Assembly: GCA_973895155.1 (NCBI GenBank)
Contig: OZ316891.1
Span: forward strand, 5,828,001 to 5,892,000
Source of the DNA: Marsupella aquatica
Lineage: Eukaryota > Marchantiophyta
Direction of reading: 5' to 3'
Length of the DNA stretch: 64,000 bases
Positions 9,011 through 21,777 of the stretch are shown here, one piece after another (the first letter of the stretch is position 1; every line of letters begins with the position of its first letter). The translations under genes and the position numbers were made by a program. The notes under the pieces are model-generated. The model made no database searches. It saw nothing but the letters and a program-made list of their open reading frames with translations, and was not told the DNA's origin.

Positions 9011-11392
9011 ACGCCTTGCCTTACTGTAAGCCCTCAAGACCGATGCATTAATGTGCATCGATACTGGCGATCGCCGTGAATTCTAACTACCGTAGTCATT
9101 AATTAATCTATGAACATTAGGTACAGAAGATTTAGCATCATTCTTTTAATCTTTTCCTTCTCAAGATGACATTCTCCACCCTGGTTGCTTGCTAGGTTGA
9201 AGATGCTCTCACCCACCAGGCAACTAAGCAAAGTTAACTGGAGCCAGTTCTTTTGCTAGGTTTGATGAGTGCTTCAGTCCATTTGTGTTAGTTTTGGTTC
9301 TTCTTTCCCTGTTTTTAGAGGTTCCTCATTGGTCACTCCTTTTGCATTTTTGTTCACTTTGGAATTCTTTTGTTTATTCTTTTGTACTCAGTCTGGCCCT
9401 TTCTGTAAAAAGTTTGTAACATCTATTTTCTGTTCCAAACTAGTTTATGCATACACACAACATGTGCAAAAGCCATGGAGCCAATTGAAACCAGTTTCAC
9501 TGGTTACAGGGTCCATATTTTATCTAAGTTTGAACAAAACCAAGGCTGGCCAGGTTTTAGGGCAAGGACCTCTCATGAAACTAAAAAGAACAAAAAGGAA
9601 AAGGGTGTTAGAACTCTACCCTATGGCTGCCCTAGTGCTACTTATTTAGAACCTCCAAAGATCTTTTATTATTAGCCCATGCTGGAACGAATTGCAAGCA
9701 CTGTCCGTAAATGTCATTGGGGGGTCCCAAAGCTTCACTGTGGTCTCAACGCTTCACCCTATAAAAGTTAATTAAGGTCAAATTGTTCGTGACCATCTAA
9801 CTTTTGGTATGAGCTCAGACCTTTTTGTAAACTCAAAGTGATGATTGTGCCCTTTTTCATTGTAGGGACAGAAAGTTGTACTACTTATGTGTAGCTAAGG
9901 TGCTTTGCGGATGGCATCATTTTCGTCAGATATTTCAGAAAACTGGCACGAAAAGGCTCACAACGACCTTGCGTATAGGTCTATTGAAAAAGTATTTAAA
10001 TATATTTTTTCCTAAAGTGTGTAGCTTGCTTATAGCCATAGCTCACGGTAATTGTTTATGCCTAAAAGTTAATGATCATAAATTTGAGATTTCATAACTA
10101 ACCCATAATTTGTAGTTAAGTAGAAGAATTGAGTCTTTGAGATGCCCTAATTGAGTTCCCAACAGGTCAATCCTTTATGTTAACTAACTTAAATTTTAGA
10201 GCTAAAAAATTAAAAATTAAAAAAAAACTTAAATTTTAGAGCTATAAGCCAATCCTCATGGCAAATGTATTGCTCAGATGGGATTTCCAAGCTCATATTG
10301 ATCTTGAAAAACATGTTTTTTTAACTAGGGTGCCATGGATGGACTTGCATAAAAAGAGAATCTTGAAAACAGTCATCTGAGTTAAAAGGGTTGGGAGATC
10401 CCATGTATTACTGATCCAGGTGTATGACATTTGCAATCAAATTAGAAGGCCTAGTTTACTTCCTCAGTGCTAAAGAGAGAACAAACGTTCCCAATAGATT
10501 TCTGCTCAAACTGACCAATGAGACAGACCTTCCTTGAGACTGTCCATTCCAAGCTCACAATGGACAGTCTCCTTCCTTGAGGTCATTACATTAGTGTAGA
10601 TGTGGACCATTGGTCCATCACACAATGGCAGTGGTCAATATTTTCCCATTTTTATCTTTTTCCTTTTTCTCGTTTTTTGGGGTTTACCTTTGCCCTCTTG
10701 TTTTGAGTTTGGTGCTTGTCAGTTTTCTTTTTCTAAAATTTGTGAAACCCCATGGACACGGAGGCAATAGAAGCCAGCTTTGAACCCAAGATCTATGAGT
10801 CCCTACTCAAGTGAGCTAACAGACAGCCATGCCTGCTTTGGCATGGTGTTTGTCAGCTTTGCACCTCTTAAATTTTTTCTTCATTGTACTTTGTTTGGCC
10901 CTTTTGTAAATAAACTTAGAATGTAACTTTCATGCTCTTTTGACAATTATGCAATGTTGGGTTTCTTATTGTTATTATTTACGGACCCCCACTAGGGGTC
11001 TCTTGCAAATTCTCTGCCATGAGGTTGTGCCACATCACCACAACTAGCCACAAACAGGAATGATCATACTTTTAACAATAACAAACATGCACATTCCTGT
11101 TTGTGGCAAAAGCAAAGTAATTTTTGGGACGCCATGCCGTAAATATTAAACGTAAAAAAACCAAAATACAAATGAAAAGATGTCATTTAGTAAAACAAAG
11201 TTACCATTTTGATGTTTGTCAAAGATATATCAGTGTTTTATATCAAAATGCTCATATTTTTTAATTGTTTGCAAATTTGAAAAAAACAATCGATAGAAAT
11301 GTACATAGTTAAGACCCCTTTGGCTTCACATTGTAAAACTAAATAATAAATCTCCTTTGTACTTGATAAAAACGATCTGCCAATGTTTGATT
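9011..11392. other. Gene-free AT-rich tract
   Basis: No open frame with recognisable protein features on either strand. The sequence looks like old decayed repeats. I see no intact element ends. Confidence 0.5.
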
Positions 11393-11840
11393 CATTGGAA
11401 AATTCAAGATCACGATTTAGAAACTTGTGATCTCTTTAGTAATGTTTGACTTGATAAAATCTCTCAATGTCACACTCATTGGAAAGCTAGAGTAAAATTA
11501 AAAACTCATCATCTCCTTAGTACTTGACAAAATCTATCAATGTTAGGTTCATTGGAAAGCTAGAGAAATTTAGATACTCATAATCTCTCTATTTCTTGAC
11601 AAATAATCTCAATGTCACACATTAGAAAGCTAAAGAGATTGAAAACCTCCTGATCTCTTGAGTACCGTGACAAAATTTGACATGAAATTTGTCAATGTCG
11701 GACTCAATGTTAGAAAGCTAGAAGAATTCATGAACTCATGATCAAAATTTTTTATACTCACACTCATTGGAAAGGCAAAGAAATTCAAAAACTCATATGG
11801 AACTTGACAAAATTTGTCAATTTGAGGCTCATTGGAAACC
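11393..11840. repeat. Degenerate tandem repeat, 60-85 bp unit
   Basis: The core CATTGGAAAGCTAGAG and variants starts near 11393, 11477, 11550, 11620, 11705, 11765 and 11830. Cores are separated by diverged copies of CTCATGATCTC and TTGACAAAATCTGTCAATGT-like text. Seven or so copies, too diverged and gapped to be coding. Confidence 0.8.
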
Positions 11841-12883
11841 CTTTCTCGATTAAGAGATATCACAATCTCGTCACCGTCACAAGCTTAGCCGCTACAAATT
11901 GATTTCTTTGATTACGTCGCCATCGCTTAACCACAATGCTTGCTTCCCGGCTTGAATTGTTCACATCTCTTAGATAGTCTTCAACTAAAGTTCACTCGAA
12001 ACACAGGTTGACGCCAAATGCAGCCTCTATGTCAAAGAAGTTAGAATTGTTGGTCTTCCCCTCACACCATAGATTTCCTAAATAAAAATAACTATAAATC
12101 CTTTTTCTAAGTGATGGCTCGTTTGTTTTGTGTGTTATTCCCACCGAATCGACAAGCGCTCTTTTGCCAACAGCTAGGTGTTGTGCTCCAGTCTGTCTTG
12201 TGGCGGTAATGCTCAATGTAACTCACAAACAATCAATCAAGAATGGTTGAAAGATGATTTCTCCAATGTGTAAACAAAACCTATAAGAAAACTCAATTCC
12301 TCCACATTCAACCTTCCGTTTGATAAATCTCTATCTTTTGAGCATTTGTTTTTGTACGAGCACACACTAACACCATCGGGAGACTCAAAACCATTGGTTA
12401 ACGCCTTGATGAAAATTGATTTCACTTAATCACATGCACATTCCTTGGATGAACATGGGGGTCCACGGATTAATTAAGACCTTATCATCCTTGAGAGGGG
12501 TGTGAATTTTTACTTTGTATGTTATTGTGCATTATGCTCTATAATCTTATACAAAGTTTTAGGGGTGAGTTCTCACTCTTTGTCCCAACTTTTTGCCTTG
12601 TTGAACATGGTTGAACAGAATATGAGCTTTGGAATAGCAACTTCAAGGCGGGTCATGTAAATTTTGAGTGAATAAAAGCTTGGGGTTGCCTCATATTGGT
12701 CAAAAAGAGTTGACCAATAATGACAGGAAAAAGGGTTGATAAAGAAAAGACAGTCTAAACAAATCAAATAGGACTATTTTATTCTACTGGGTTTAGTTTT
12801 ATATCTCCAGTAAGAGACTTTCATAAATCTGCAAATTCAATCAAAATTTGACGTCACCCTCTAAATGTCCAGCCATTAGATTG
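11841..12883. other. Gene-free interval
   Basis: Several minus-strand open stretches of 60-75 codons (for example 11992-12216) show no recognisable features and differ in frame. I see no element ends and no strong repeat. Confidence 0.4.
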
Positions 12884-13125
12884 TTTGAATCAAAACATCC
12901 ATGTCAATTTTGTGTGAAGACTTGTGTACATGAAGGCTTTTGCGGCCTCTCAACTGGAAATGAACTTCATATGGTTAGATGTTTTGAATCCAACCATCCA
13001 GATTCCTTTTGTGTGTGAATAGTTGTGTGATCTCGTAACTCAAAATTAACTTTCATATCGTTGGATATTTTGAATCCGACCATCTATATTGCTTAGAGTG
13101 TGTATGATTGAAGACTCATGTGAAG
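12884..13125. repeat. Degenerate tandem repeat, about 85-100 bp unit
   Basis: Three units marked by TTTGAATC at 12884, 12983 and 13069. Each is followed by a CATCC/CCATC motif and a TTTTGTGTGTGAA-like stretch, with an ACTTCATATGGTTAGAT-like stretch before the second and third. Confidence 0.7.
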
Positions 13126-13649
13126 AGTGATGTCACTTTTTGACACAAACAACTAAACTTATCCATGCTCGGATGTTGACACAAGTGAGTATGCCCTTTC
13201 ATGGTGTCTAATCAATAAGAATAACTTGGACAATAGTTGGGCTTTGAAAAAGATCAATATTGAAAAATCCATAAAGTCCTTTGTCTCCAGTTGGGTATAA
13301 AGTGAATTTCAAAAGGCAATTTTATTACAATAAAGTAAACAAGCTTGGAAAGCAAAATATAAAGCGTTCTCTCAACCGTCTTGAAGGACACATAACAAGA
13401 AAGAATGCTAAAAATATAACTCAGGGTGAAAGATCATGTGGAAAGTAGGGTGAATGGAAGGGTTTGGTCATGAGAAGCTTACATTGAAGTTTAATGCAAG
13501 GTTACTAAGATGTTAACATGTGGAAGGGTCTAGTTATGGAAATATTGTTTGAAGTGTTATTTAATGTTAGAATATTGTAATGTGAACTCTAGAGTATTAT
13601 AACCTTGTTTTAAGTTAAAACCTGTCACTCGAACAATTATACTCCAACC

Positions 13650-14100
13650 CTTGCATATGTGCATACTATTGCCTTACCTTACGTCGACCTTATTGATTTT
13701 GGGTTACAATTGGGGTCAAACAATACACGGACCCTTGAAGATGCGTGTACCAAAATGCTTTAACTTGGAACCTTATATTGATTTAGAAGTTACAACTAGG
13801 GTCAAACTGTACAACTCTTGCAGATGAGTGTACCAAAATGTCTTGACCTATAACCTTATATTGATTTTGAAGTTACATCTATGATCAAACAATATACATA
13901 GTCTTGCTAATTTGTAACCTTATATTTATTTTTAGGTTCAAATTAGGGTCAAACAATAAATACACTTACCTTTGTAGATGTGTGTACCTGGGTATGTACC
14001 AAAACGCCTTAACTTTGTAATTTCATTGATTTTGAAGTTATAGCTGGTATCAAACAGTACATCAACCCTTGCATATATTGTACTATAGTTAATTGCCGTA
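13650..14100. repeat. Degenerate tandem repeat, about 85 bp unit
   Basis: Five units marked by GGGTCAAACA-like cores near 13713, 13799, 13883, 13946 and 14046. They share ACCTTATATTGATTTTGAAG and TGTGTACCAAAATGCCTTAA-like segments. Confidence 0.75.
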
Positions 14101-14976
14101 ACTTGTATACAATATGGACCTTGTAATCATAATACCTGATTGATAATCAACTTAAGTGAATAACTTTTGGTAGAAAGAACTAACTTCTTCATTTTTGGAA
14201 TCCAACAAAGGGAAAACTTCACTTTCTTAATATGTATTATGCTAAGATAACCCCAACAATCTGAAAGGGAACTATAGGAGACTCATCTACCTACCAAGAA
14301 CATTGCTTTCATCAAATAGAATGCAAATTACTAATACTTACATTTTGATTAAGATTGGAGAAATATTTGATTATTCAAATAATAAAATTAGTGTTGTGTT
14401 AAAATACTAATATATAAACATTTTCACATCCAGATATGATAATGTTGCAAATTTTAACTTTTCCGATCAATTATTTAAAAAAAAAATACTATCACAAATA
14501 GTATATATGTGAAAAGTAAATTTGAAAGTATAGATTGAGTCCATGGTTGATTTAGCTTTATAAGAGATCATGTTTAGCAATTACATTTATTGAATAGGGG
14601 AAAAAGAGAGACAAAACAAACCTCCATTCTAAGCCTTGTGAAAAGCTTGAAGTTGTTTCTTAGTGATGTTTGATTTTCCAAAATCTGTCTAGAAATTCAC
14701 ACAAAGTTGCTCATGTCAAGAATTGCATGGACAGAACATCGGGTCACTTCACAAGTAACAAATCAACACAAATTCTAGTCATAAAAACATGCAATGATAC
14801 AAACACTTACCTTGATCATAGTCACCATGAAAAATCTTTAAGAAAGATCTTGTCTGCCACTTGAGTCTATCTCCCAATGGGCCCTAGTCAGAAATATTCT
14901 TTAAATGCACACCAAAAAGTCATAAGCATAATGGCAAACACTTACACATTCAACTATAACCAACTATTCTCAAAAC
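14101..14976. other. Gene-free AT-rich tract
   Basis: Very AT-rich with poly-A runs. I see nothing supportable. Confidence 0.4.
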
Positions 14977-14984
14977 ATTCAATT

Positions 14985-15269
14985 CTTGGGGGTCTCATTA
15001 TATGGATGTCTCCCATCCCCTACAACGTTTTTAGGCCTCGGACACCCTAAAATTTAAGAATTTTTTTCAATCCCTATAAAGTTAGAATATTTTTGGAATA
15101 TTTTGAAAAATTAGTTAGAAAGACCCTAATGTTTTTATAAGTCTCAAAATTGAATTTAAAAGACCCTATTGTTCTTTTGCAAAATTCTTAAGTCTTTCAT
15201 TCAAACCAATAAAACGATCCTATCCTTCGTCGCACATGATGTGCCATTTTTGTGGAAGTGAAACCCGAG
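14985..15269 (+). mobile_element. hAT-like MITE with perfect 8-bp target duplication
   Basis: 285 bp bounded by terminal inverted repeats CTTGGGGGTCTCA and, inverted, CTCGGGTTTCACTTCC. It is flanked on both sides by ATTCAATT (14977-14984 and 15270-15277). No coding capacity. The 8-bp duplication points to hAT-superfamily mobilisation, although the ends are not a textbook hAT CAGGG type. A second copy in the opposite orientation lies at 47645-47933 (about 85% alike by eye), and a terminal relic at 58075-58155. Confidence 0.85.
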
Positions 15270-15277
15270 ATTCAATT

Positions 15278-16689
15278 ATTCTATTATTATGAAATCTCTA
15301 CAAAAACAAGTCTATGACTTTTTAGTGAGTAGTAAAATATACTTTTGAAAAATTGGAATTGAAGAGAGTGTTTCTCCTCTCATGAAGGTGGCTCTATATA
15401 ACCTTAGTCTCTTTTCAGCATGATAGTTATGATTCTACACTTATGGGTTTTTTCTTTGTTTCAATTTGTCATTAATGAGATTGATGAGAACTCAATCTCA
15501 TTCTTTATTACTAGATAAATCATGATAAATAAAATACACTTTCCCAAACAAAAAGATACTTGTTCCCCACAAAACAGTTAAAAACCAATTTTTTTAGTGA
15601 TGCCAACTTTTACTTATGCAAACTACATGTACTCATAAAAACACCTCATATTTTTATGAACAAGTCCAATTCATATCCAATGCACAAAAATGTTGAAAGA
15701 CCTTGAAATGCAGGTGATTGCCTAGCTCTTTACCTTCAAAACACTTCCTTGATCACCCTTGTGATGGACAATTTGTCACAAAAATGAGCGAGGTGAAAAG
15801 AGCATGAGAGAGGTGGAGACAAACAAGGGATGACTTTATTATGTACCCACTAGAAGCTCCTTCCAAATGTTTGGCACCACATTTGGGCACATCACTAGTT
15901 TCCATCACATAGAGAAACTTGTATCATTGTGGCAACAAACATTCATGTTTGTTCTTCTCTCTTTTAACCTTCCCTCTCTGTCTCCCTCCCTTTTCTTTCT
16001 GCCCAACCCCATGCAAGGGAGGGCACACTCAGAGTACAAGGAAGATCCTTGTGCTAGGCAAGGAAGGTGCCCAGGGTTAAGAGGAAGGTTTGGCAGACTT
16101 GACAACCAGGACAAAGAGGCAATAAGACAAACAAATTTAATAGTACCAATGCGTTAAAAAAATGACCTGGACCCACATACTAGTTATTATTATTATTTTG
16201 TAAAGGGTGGGGAGGGGCGGGAAGGGGAGCAAAAGACACTGGAAACAAGGAACCTATTTGTGCAAGCAAAAGTACAATTTACAACTAGTGTCAAACAAAC
16301 TACATTCAAATAAATGGAGTACCAGAAATAGTGGTCTAAAGAGGAGACACGTACACTAAACGTAAATGGAGAGGTCATGCAAACTTCCCTTAAAGCCATA
16401 AAATGACCAATATACAAAAACACATTTTACTATCTTACATTTTATCCATCAAACTGGATAAATTATTCTTTTCAAAACCTACTGGACAGTCCAAAATTTT
16501 CATTGTAAGTTGCCCCCATTTTGTACTTGAGCAAGTACTTGAGTGGGTTTAACTCTGTTGAGTAAATATTGCACAAGCTTACAACACCATAGAGAACCAC
16601 TTTACCACCTGGTAATTAACAATGAGACTCAAATATGTGTTTCATCTCACTTGGGCTACTTCCATGGCAAACTAAAGAATCACTATCAT
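15278..16689. other. Gene-free interval
   Basis: Open stretches near 15867-16157 overlap on both strands without recognisable protein features. There is a short ATT microsatellite with a G-rich patch at 16185-16230. Confidence 0.4.
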
Positions 16690-16835
16690 GCATCTTACTA
16701 TAAAAGCGTCAACTGAGGTCTACTTTTAAGAGCCTAGATCTAGAGTGAAGCCTCTAGACCCTAACTCTATGGCCATCATGTGCATGGGAAAAACATGATT
16801 ATGATGTATGTCAACTGGTACATGCAATTTTTTTG
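16690..16835 (+). repeat. Dispersed repeat, copy 1
   Basis: Contains AGAGTGAAGCCTCTAGACC flanked by CATCTTACTATAAA upstream and TGATGTATGTCAACTG downstream. Related copies at 18190-18275 (same strand, shorter) and 47160-47340 (inverted, full length). Confidence 0.6.
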
Positions 16836-18189
16836 GTGATAATTTTTAAGTATTAACATTCAAAAAATATGGCACTATGGCCCCACCACAACATAGTGCA
16901 TAGAATATGGATGAGCATACAAAAAGACTGATGTGCACATAAAGGAGAATGGTATATTATATATGACTATTAAAATGATAAGTTTTTTTATCATTTCATT
17001 AACTTTAAAGAATATTCACAATAGAGAATATATTTTGATAATACTTTTATTGTCCTATCCGCTATTCACATTTAAAGAACGGGTAGTCGGGGCTAGTGAT
17101 CTCAAAACATCCACCAAGCCAGACAAGCTCACAAGTGCTCTATGACAACTTTTGTTGTCTCACTCTCATTCTCTAACTCCCAACACTTATATCTAAATAT
17201 GAGCACAAGTGCTCTCACAAGAGTCCTCTCCACTAGTCTAACCAGGAGCAATCTAGTTAGCTTAACCAGGTGCTATGGTCACATACTAACAAACTTGACC
17301 AGTATTCTAAGTACTTACCTGAAATGTGACTACAAGCGATTGGTTTGTAGACACATGCTTTGTGATTTCCCCATGCTAGCCCCCCAGCCGTACCTTCACC
17401 TTGGACCAGCTTTCCCCATTCGACACTCGCTAGAAAACCTCGCAGAAAACATGTGTAAACTATTGTCTATGGGAAAAAATATCATATTTTGGTCCCCTCG
17501 ATCATTGCCCCTACTCTTGTGATGGAGAGGTTTTATCTATGACAACCGTTGTTTTAGTCTTTCTAAAATTTGTTTTTTCTAGATAGTCTTTAAATTTCAT
17601 GACTAATCATGTGGAAGGTCAATTCAAATGCAGACTGCCCAAAGCCTTTGTATAACCACCCTGTAGTTGCATTGGAAACTGTCCATTGAAATAAAGGCTG
17701 GGGTGTGTTTCTTATATAAACTACAGTAGGGAGACTGAACCCAACCGAAAGGCAGAACCATCTTGATTCGCCATAGAAAAGCCCTGAGGGCAAGCAAAAG
17801 TCATCACAAGAAGGCACATGGTGCAATTAGAGAGCTATCCCAACAAAAGGAAAACCCAGGAGCTGTGAGGCTGGTAGGGAATTAAGAAAACCCAGATCAA
17901 AGGGAAACCTAATGCTACTGAGACACCAAATTCTGTACGTTGCATGTAGAGAAGAATTAAATTCAGTGTTGAGCAAGGGCTACAGAGCCCATAAAGAAAA
18001 GGTTCAATCAAATTTTGAATATATAATGTCTATTGGCAAAGATTGTGACTGGTTTTGTGCAATATTTGCAGATTGAATACTCTCAGAAAAACTTTCTTAA
18101 CCAGGCACAGGTGGCTCTTATTTGACAATCGACTTGACCAAATGAACAAAGCATCAGAAAATAATAGATTTGTGGAAGAAACTTAGCAA

Positions 18190-18275
18190 CCAAATCTTAT
18201 TATAAAGGCGCCCACTGAAGCCTACTCTTGAGGGCCTAGGTCTAGAGTGAAGACTCTAGACCATAACTCCCAAAA
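18190..18275 (+). repeat. Dispersed repeat, copy 2 (partial)
   Basis: Shares the TCTTATTATAAAGGCG start and the TCTAGAGTGAAGACTCTAGA core with the copy at 16690-16835, but lacks its downstream half. Confidence 0.55.
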
Positions 18276-18436
18276 CAGACAAAACTGATAATGAGATTCA
18301 ATAAGGTCAAAATTTTAAATGAGAATGGACAATAGTGACATTAACTCTATAAAATACAACACTAAAATGAGGATGGACAAAACCAACGATAGGGCAAAGA
18401 CTAAACAAAATAGCATTTAAATTTTATTGTGCAAAA

Positions 18437-18522
18437 TTTTTCTTCATATCTGTTTAAGTTCAAGGAACTGGTCATGGGAATTTTTCTTCATATCTGTTTA
18501 AGTTCAAGGAACTGGTCATGGT
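18437..18522. repeat. 44-bp tandem duplication
   Basis: The segment beginning TTTTTCTTCATATCTG occurs at 18437 and again at 18481, essentially identical, so it is recent. Confidence 0.85.
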
Positions 18523-20289
18523 CATACAAAGCTATAAGTTTAAGAATGGGACGGGCACATAGGCCTGTATAAAAAAAGTGTACGCAAGAACTTGAAATGA
18601 AAAGCAACACAAGGTGACCATTGTGTTTCAAGAATTTTAGTTAGTAATAATTATCAAAGAAAACTCCTGGGGTTTCAATGCAGTCCTTTGGGGACTAAAG
18701 AATCCACTACTACTATTGTTGCTTTGAACTGACACCTATTGCTAAAGAGGTGATCTGGACTTCCCAATTAAGGAACCCCTTCAAGGCTTGAACAAGAGAG
18801 AAAGTATGTAGCATTTTCCTGAGAAGAAATTGTGTGCAGCACATAAGTCATCTTAGTTTAGTCTTACCATGATAGAAAATAATTTGTCAAGTGTTCATGG
18901 ACCGCTAATTACCATGTAATCTAGATCAACTACTGTAGTTCGGAATGTTCTTTGGACATTCTGAGTACAAAACCCATGATACAATGTGGTCCATCCTGGT
19001 TGCACAAATCCATGGGAGCAGTTTGGCAAACCGAGGAAGACACTTGCATGAGAATATGACCCTCAACCCTTCATTCATAGCTATCCTGGACTAGATTCTT
19101 GTGACTGGTCGCCATTGTCATGGAGTGGGGTAAGAAGAACGTACAAAGACAAAACTTGCATAGAATCTAGTTCTTAGCAATTCCGAACTATTCACATGGA
19201 CTTGATTTCTTAACATATCCACTGTTTAATGGGATGAATCAACTCCATGATATTTTTCTCAGGTCTTCAAATTAGTCTATTCCTGATATTGTCCTTATCC
19301 AAAAAGCCTCGCTCGTTGTGAGTAGACACTTCATAGAATAGTAGCATTATATCAATCGATAGTGCATGGGCTCAGAATGGCATGTAATGCTAGTAGACAT
19401 GATATTGAAGACATGCAATTAACCAGTTGAATTATTTCTCGTTGGACTGGAGTAAATTAACCCTAGAATCATTGGTAGTCTTTTGGGCTTAAAAGTGTTC
19501 CCCAGAACATGAGTACGTGAGGATATGCTGGATATTATCATTCTAAGGGGAATGCGTCTTTAGCAAGCCATGCTGCACATTTGATTTGCAAGCCTGAAAA
19601 CCACTGGTTCATATTCTTAAGTAGTTCAAAATATATGTGCAGGATATTTCTTTCGTTCACTTTAATTATTGTTGAAAGATTGGCTTTGGCTAAGCTTTGA
19701 TCTGCAGGGTGTTGTTCCATTGTTTGAAGTCACGTCTGTTTTGTTTGCTACAAGGTCAGAAGTTGAGATTGCAAAGACAAAGGATCACAACAAGAAACCA
19801 AGATCTAGCTGGCACTAGCAAAACAAAAGATCTGTTACTGATAGCAAAGTGAGTGGCTTAATTTTTATCTATCTTAGTTGGCGTTTTGGCTTCTGTTGTT
19901 AGTGTGAGGTTTTCATAGTGCTTAGTTTATGGTGCTTTCTTATTGGCATTTTTGTCCAACCAAGCCCTAGTGGCAGGGCCGTGCACCCGGACGTGTCACT
20001 TGGGCAAACAAAAACCTAGATTTAATAAAGTAAACACTGGGGGCCAAAACAATCTTACAAGGTTCCAAAAAAACCAATGAGGGTAGGAATGTGGGCCTCC
20101 CAAGAACGAGCACCAAAACCAATTACGTGCAAGAACAAGCCAGGGGTTGACTCGGCAAAGCCACACCCAACCAAGAATGTACAGAACTGGCCTGAGGGAA
20201 CCCAACACCACCCAAATCTGCTCATTGTCTAACCACCACTTTTCCCTGCCTGGTGAACATGGCCTGTGAAGACACAATTAACCTTCCAA
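18523..20289. other. Gene-free interval
   Basis: No open frame above background and no element ends recognised. Confidence 0.4.
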
Positions 20290-20460
20290 CTGAAATGCTG
20301 AGCCCAAAACACAACGACAAGAGGTATATGCTTGATGGTACCCTTGCCAAAACAAAATTACATGACAAGTGCACCTTTTCTAAACCTTTGTCACAAACTA
20401 GGCCCCCCACAAAATGTTGTTACCAACTAGGCCCCCTACATAGGTTCGGTACACATGGTT
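20290..20460 (-). repeat. Diverged inverted repeat, left arm
   Basis: The reverse complement (GGGGCCTAGTTTGTGACAAA, then CCATCAAGCATATACCTC) matches 21215-21350 on the plus strand at roughly 70% by eye. The arms are separated by about 750 bp. They may be two copies of one dispersed repeat or the ends of a decayed foldback element. Confidence 0.5.
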
Positions 20461-21214
20461 CCTATGTGGTGCCTAAATGCATGGTACATCAACTGTATAG
20501 TTCCCAGTGCAGTCCATCACACGTTGTGTCGCAGTCCACTGCACATACATCTATGCTTGAAGACAAAATACAGTATGTCTTCTTATGATTATAGAGTATG
20601 TCTATGCTTGGATTATGTCTTCACATGATTATAGAGTTTTAAGGGATCCATTGTTACAGGATAGTGGATTTGGACAACATTTAGTCCAGTTCTTGTAGGC
20701 AGCTAGTAAATGTTTCCCAATATGATTGACTCCATGGTGTCTATGTTTCACACTCAGACAATTTTTGAAAGTTGCAACAAGGGAAAAAAGCCAAGAGTAA
20801 AGGATCTTTAATTCCTTCCATAGACAAATTTGGGGTCTAGATATGAGAAGACAATCCATGTTGTCTTTGTTGCACACTTGGACAATATTTAAACATTGCA
20901 GTAGGGACCAATGGCTAAAACTAGAAGATTCATTGCATACTTGGACAAAAGAACAAAAAGAAAAGTCAAAACATCATGCACACAACCCTGTGCATAGGTT
21001 TCGTGAAGCAACCAAAAGACAAGATTCAAACCTGAAGATATGAACATATTGTCCTCACTTAGGAACTCACAATTAGTGCGATGGCCGCCAGTACTCCACG
21101 GTTCCCCCAACGGTGTAGTTTGTCATTCAACATTGTTTGACTTTAAACCTTACAATAGCTCTTATTGGTGATAATATTAAGCTAAACCTCCTTATAGGAA
21201 CTTTACAAGAACAT

Positions 21215-21350
21215 CTGATACAAAAGTGTCAGAGGGGGCCTAGTTTACAACAAAAGTTTCATAAGGGCCTATCACCTAAGTAAATTTCTTTTGGCAGGGG
21301 TCCCATCAAGCATATACCTCGAACAACAGCATTTCTGGCTTTTGTGCTTG
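21215..21350 (+). repeat. Diverged inverted repeat, right arm
   Basis: Partner of 20290-20460. The longest shared stretch is CCATCAAGCATATACCTC. Confidence 0.5.
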
Positions 21351-21705
21351 GATCTATGACATTTTCTTGTTGTGCACTTCAATTAGGGTTGCTTTTTTGG
21401 TTTTGCTACAATTAAGGCCTCCAAAGCTGTTTACTACAAGGCTTTGACTTGATTGTATCAGATAGCTCACATAATTGGAAGATTCAGGCAAATCCTTCTA
21501 GTAAAGCTCACATTATTTAGCTCACATATCTGGACGATTGATCTGCTTTGCAGATGGAGGGGAGAGCTAAATAACCAGTGTTAAAGGAAAGAAACAAGAT
21601 GCCAACAAATCTGTCTCTTAGGCATCAAAAGCGGCCCTCCCCCCCTCCCCTCTTAGACCTGGCGTTGCCAAGACTAACATATTCACTATGATCATAAAAC
21701 CAAGG

Positions 21706-21777
21706 TATACTATACTATACTATACTATACTATACTATACTATACTATACTATACTATACTATAATATAATATAATA
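21706..21777. repeat. TATAC microsatellite
   Basis: Eleven perfect TATAC units (21706-21760) followed by TATAA variants. Confidence 0.97.

Noticed and set aside
9269-9649. 126-codon plus-strand frame
   Set aside because: No ATG-based start with context, no recognisable motif, and AT-rich composition like the surrounding non-coding DNA.
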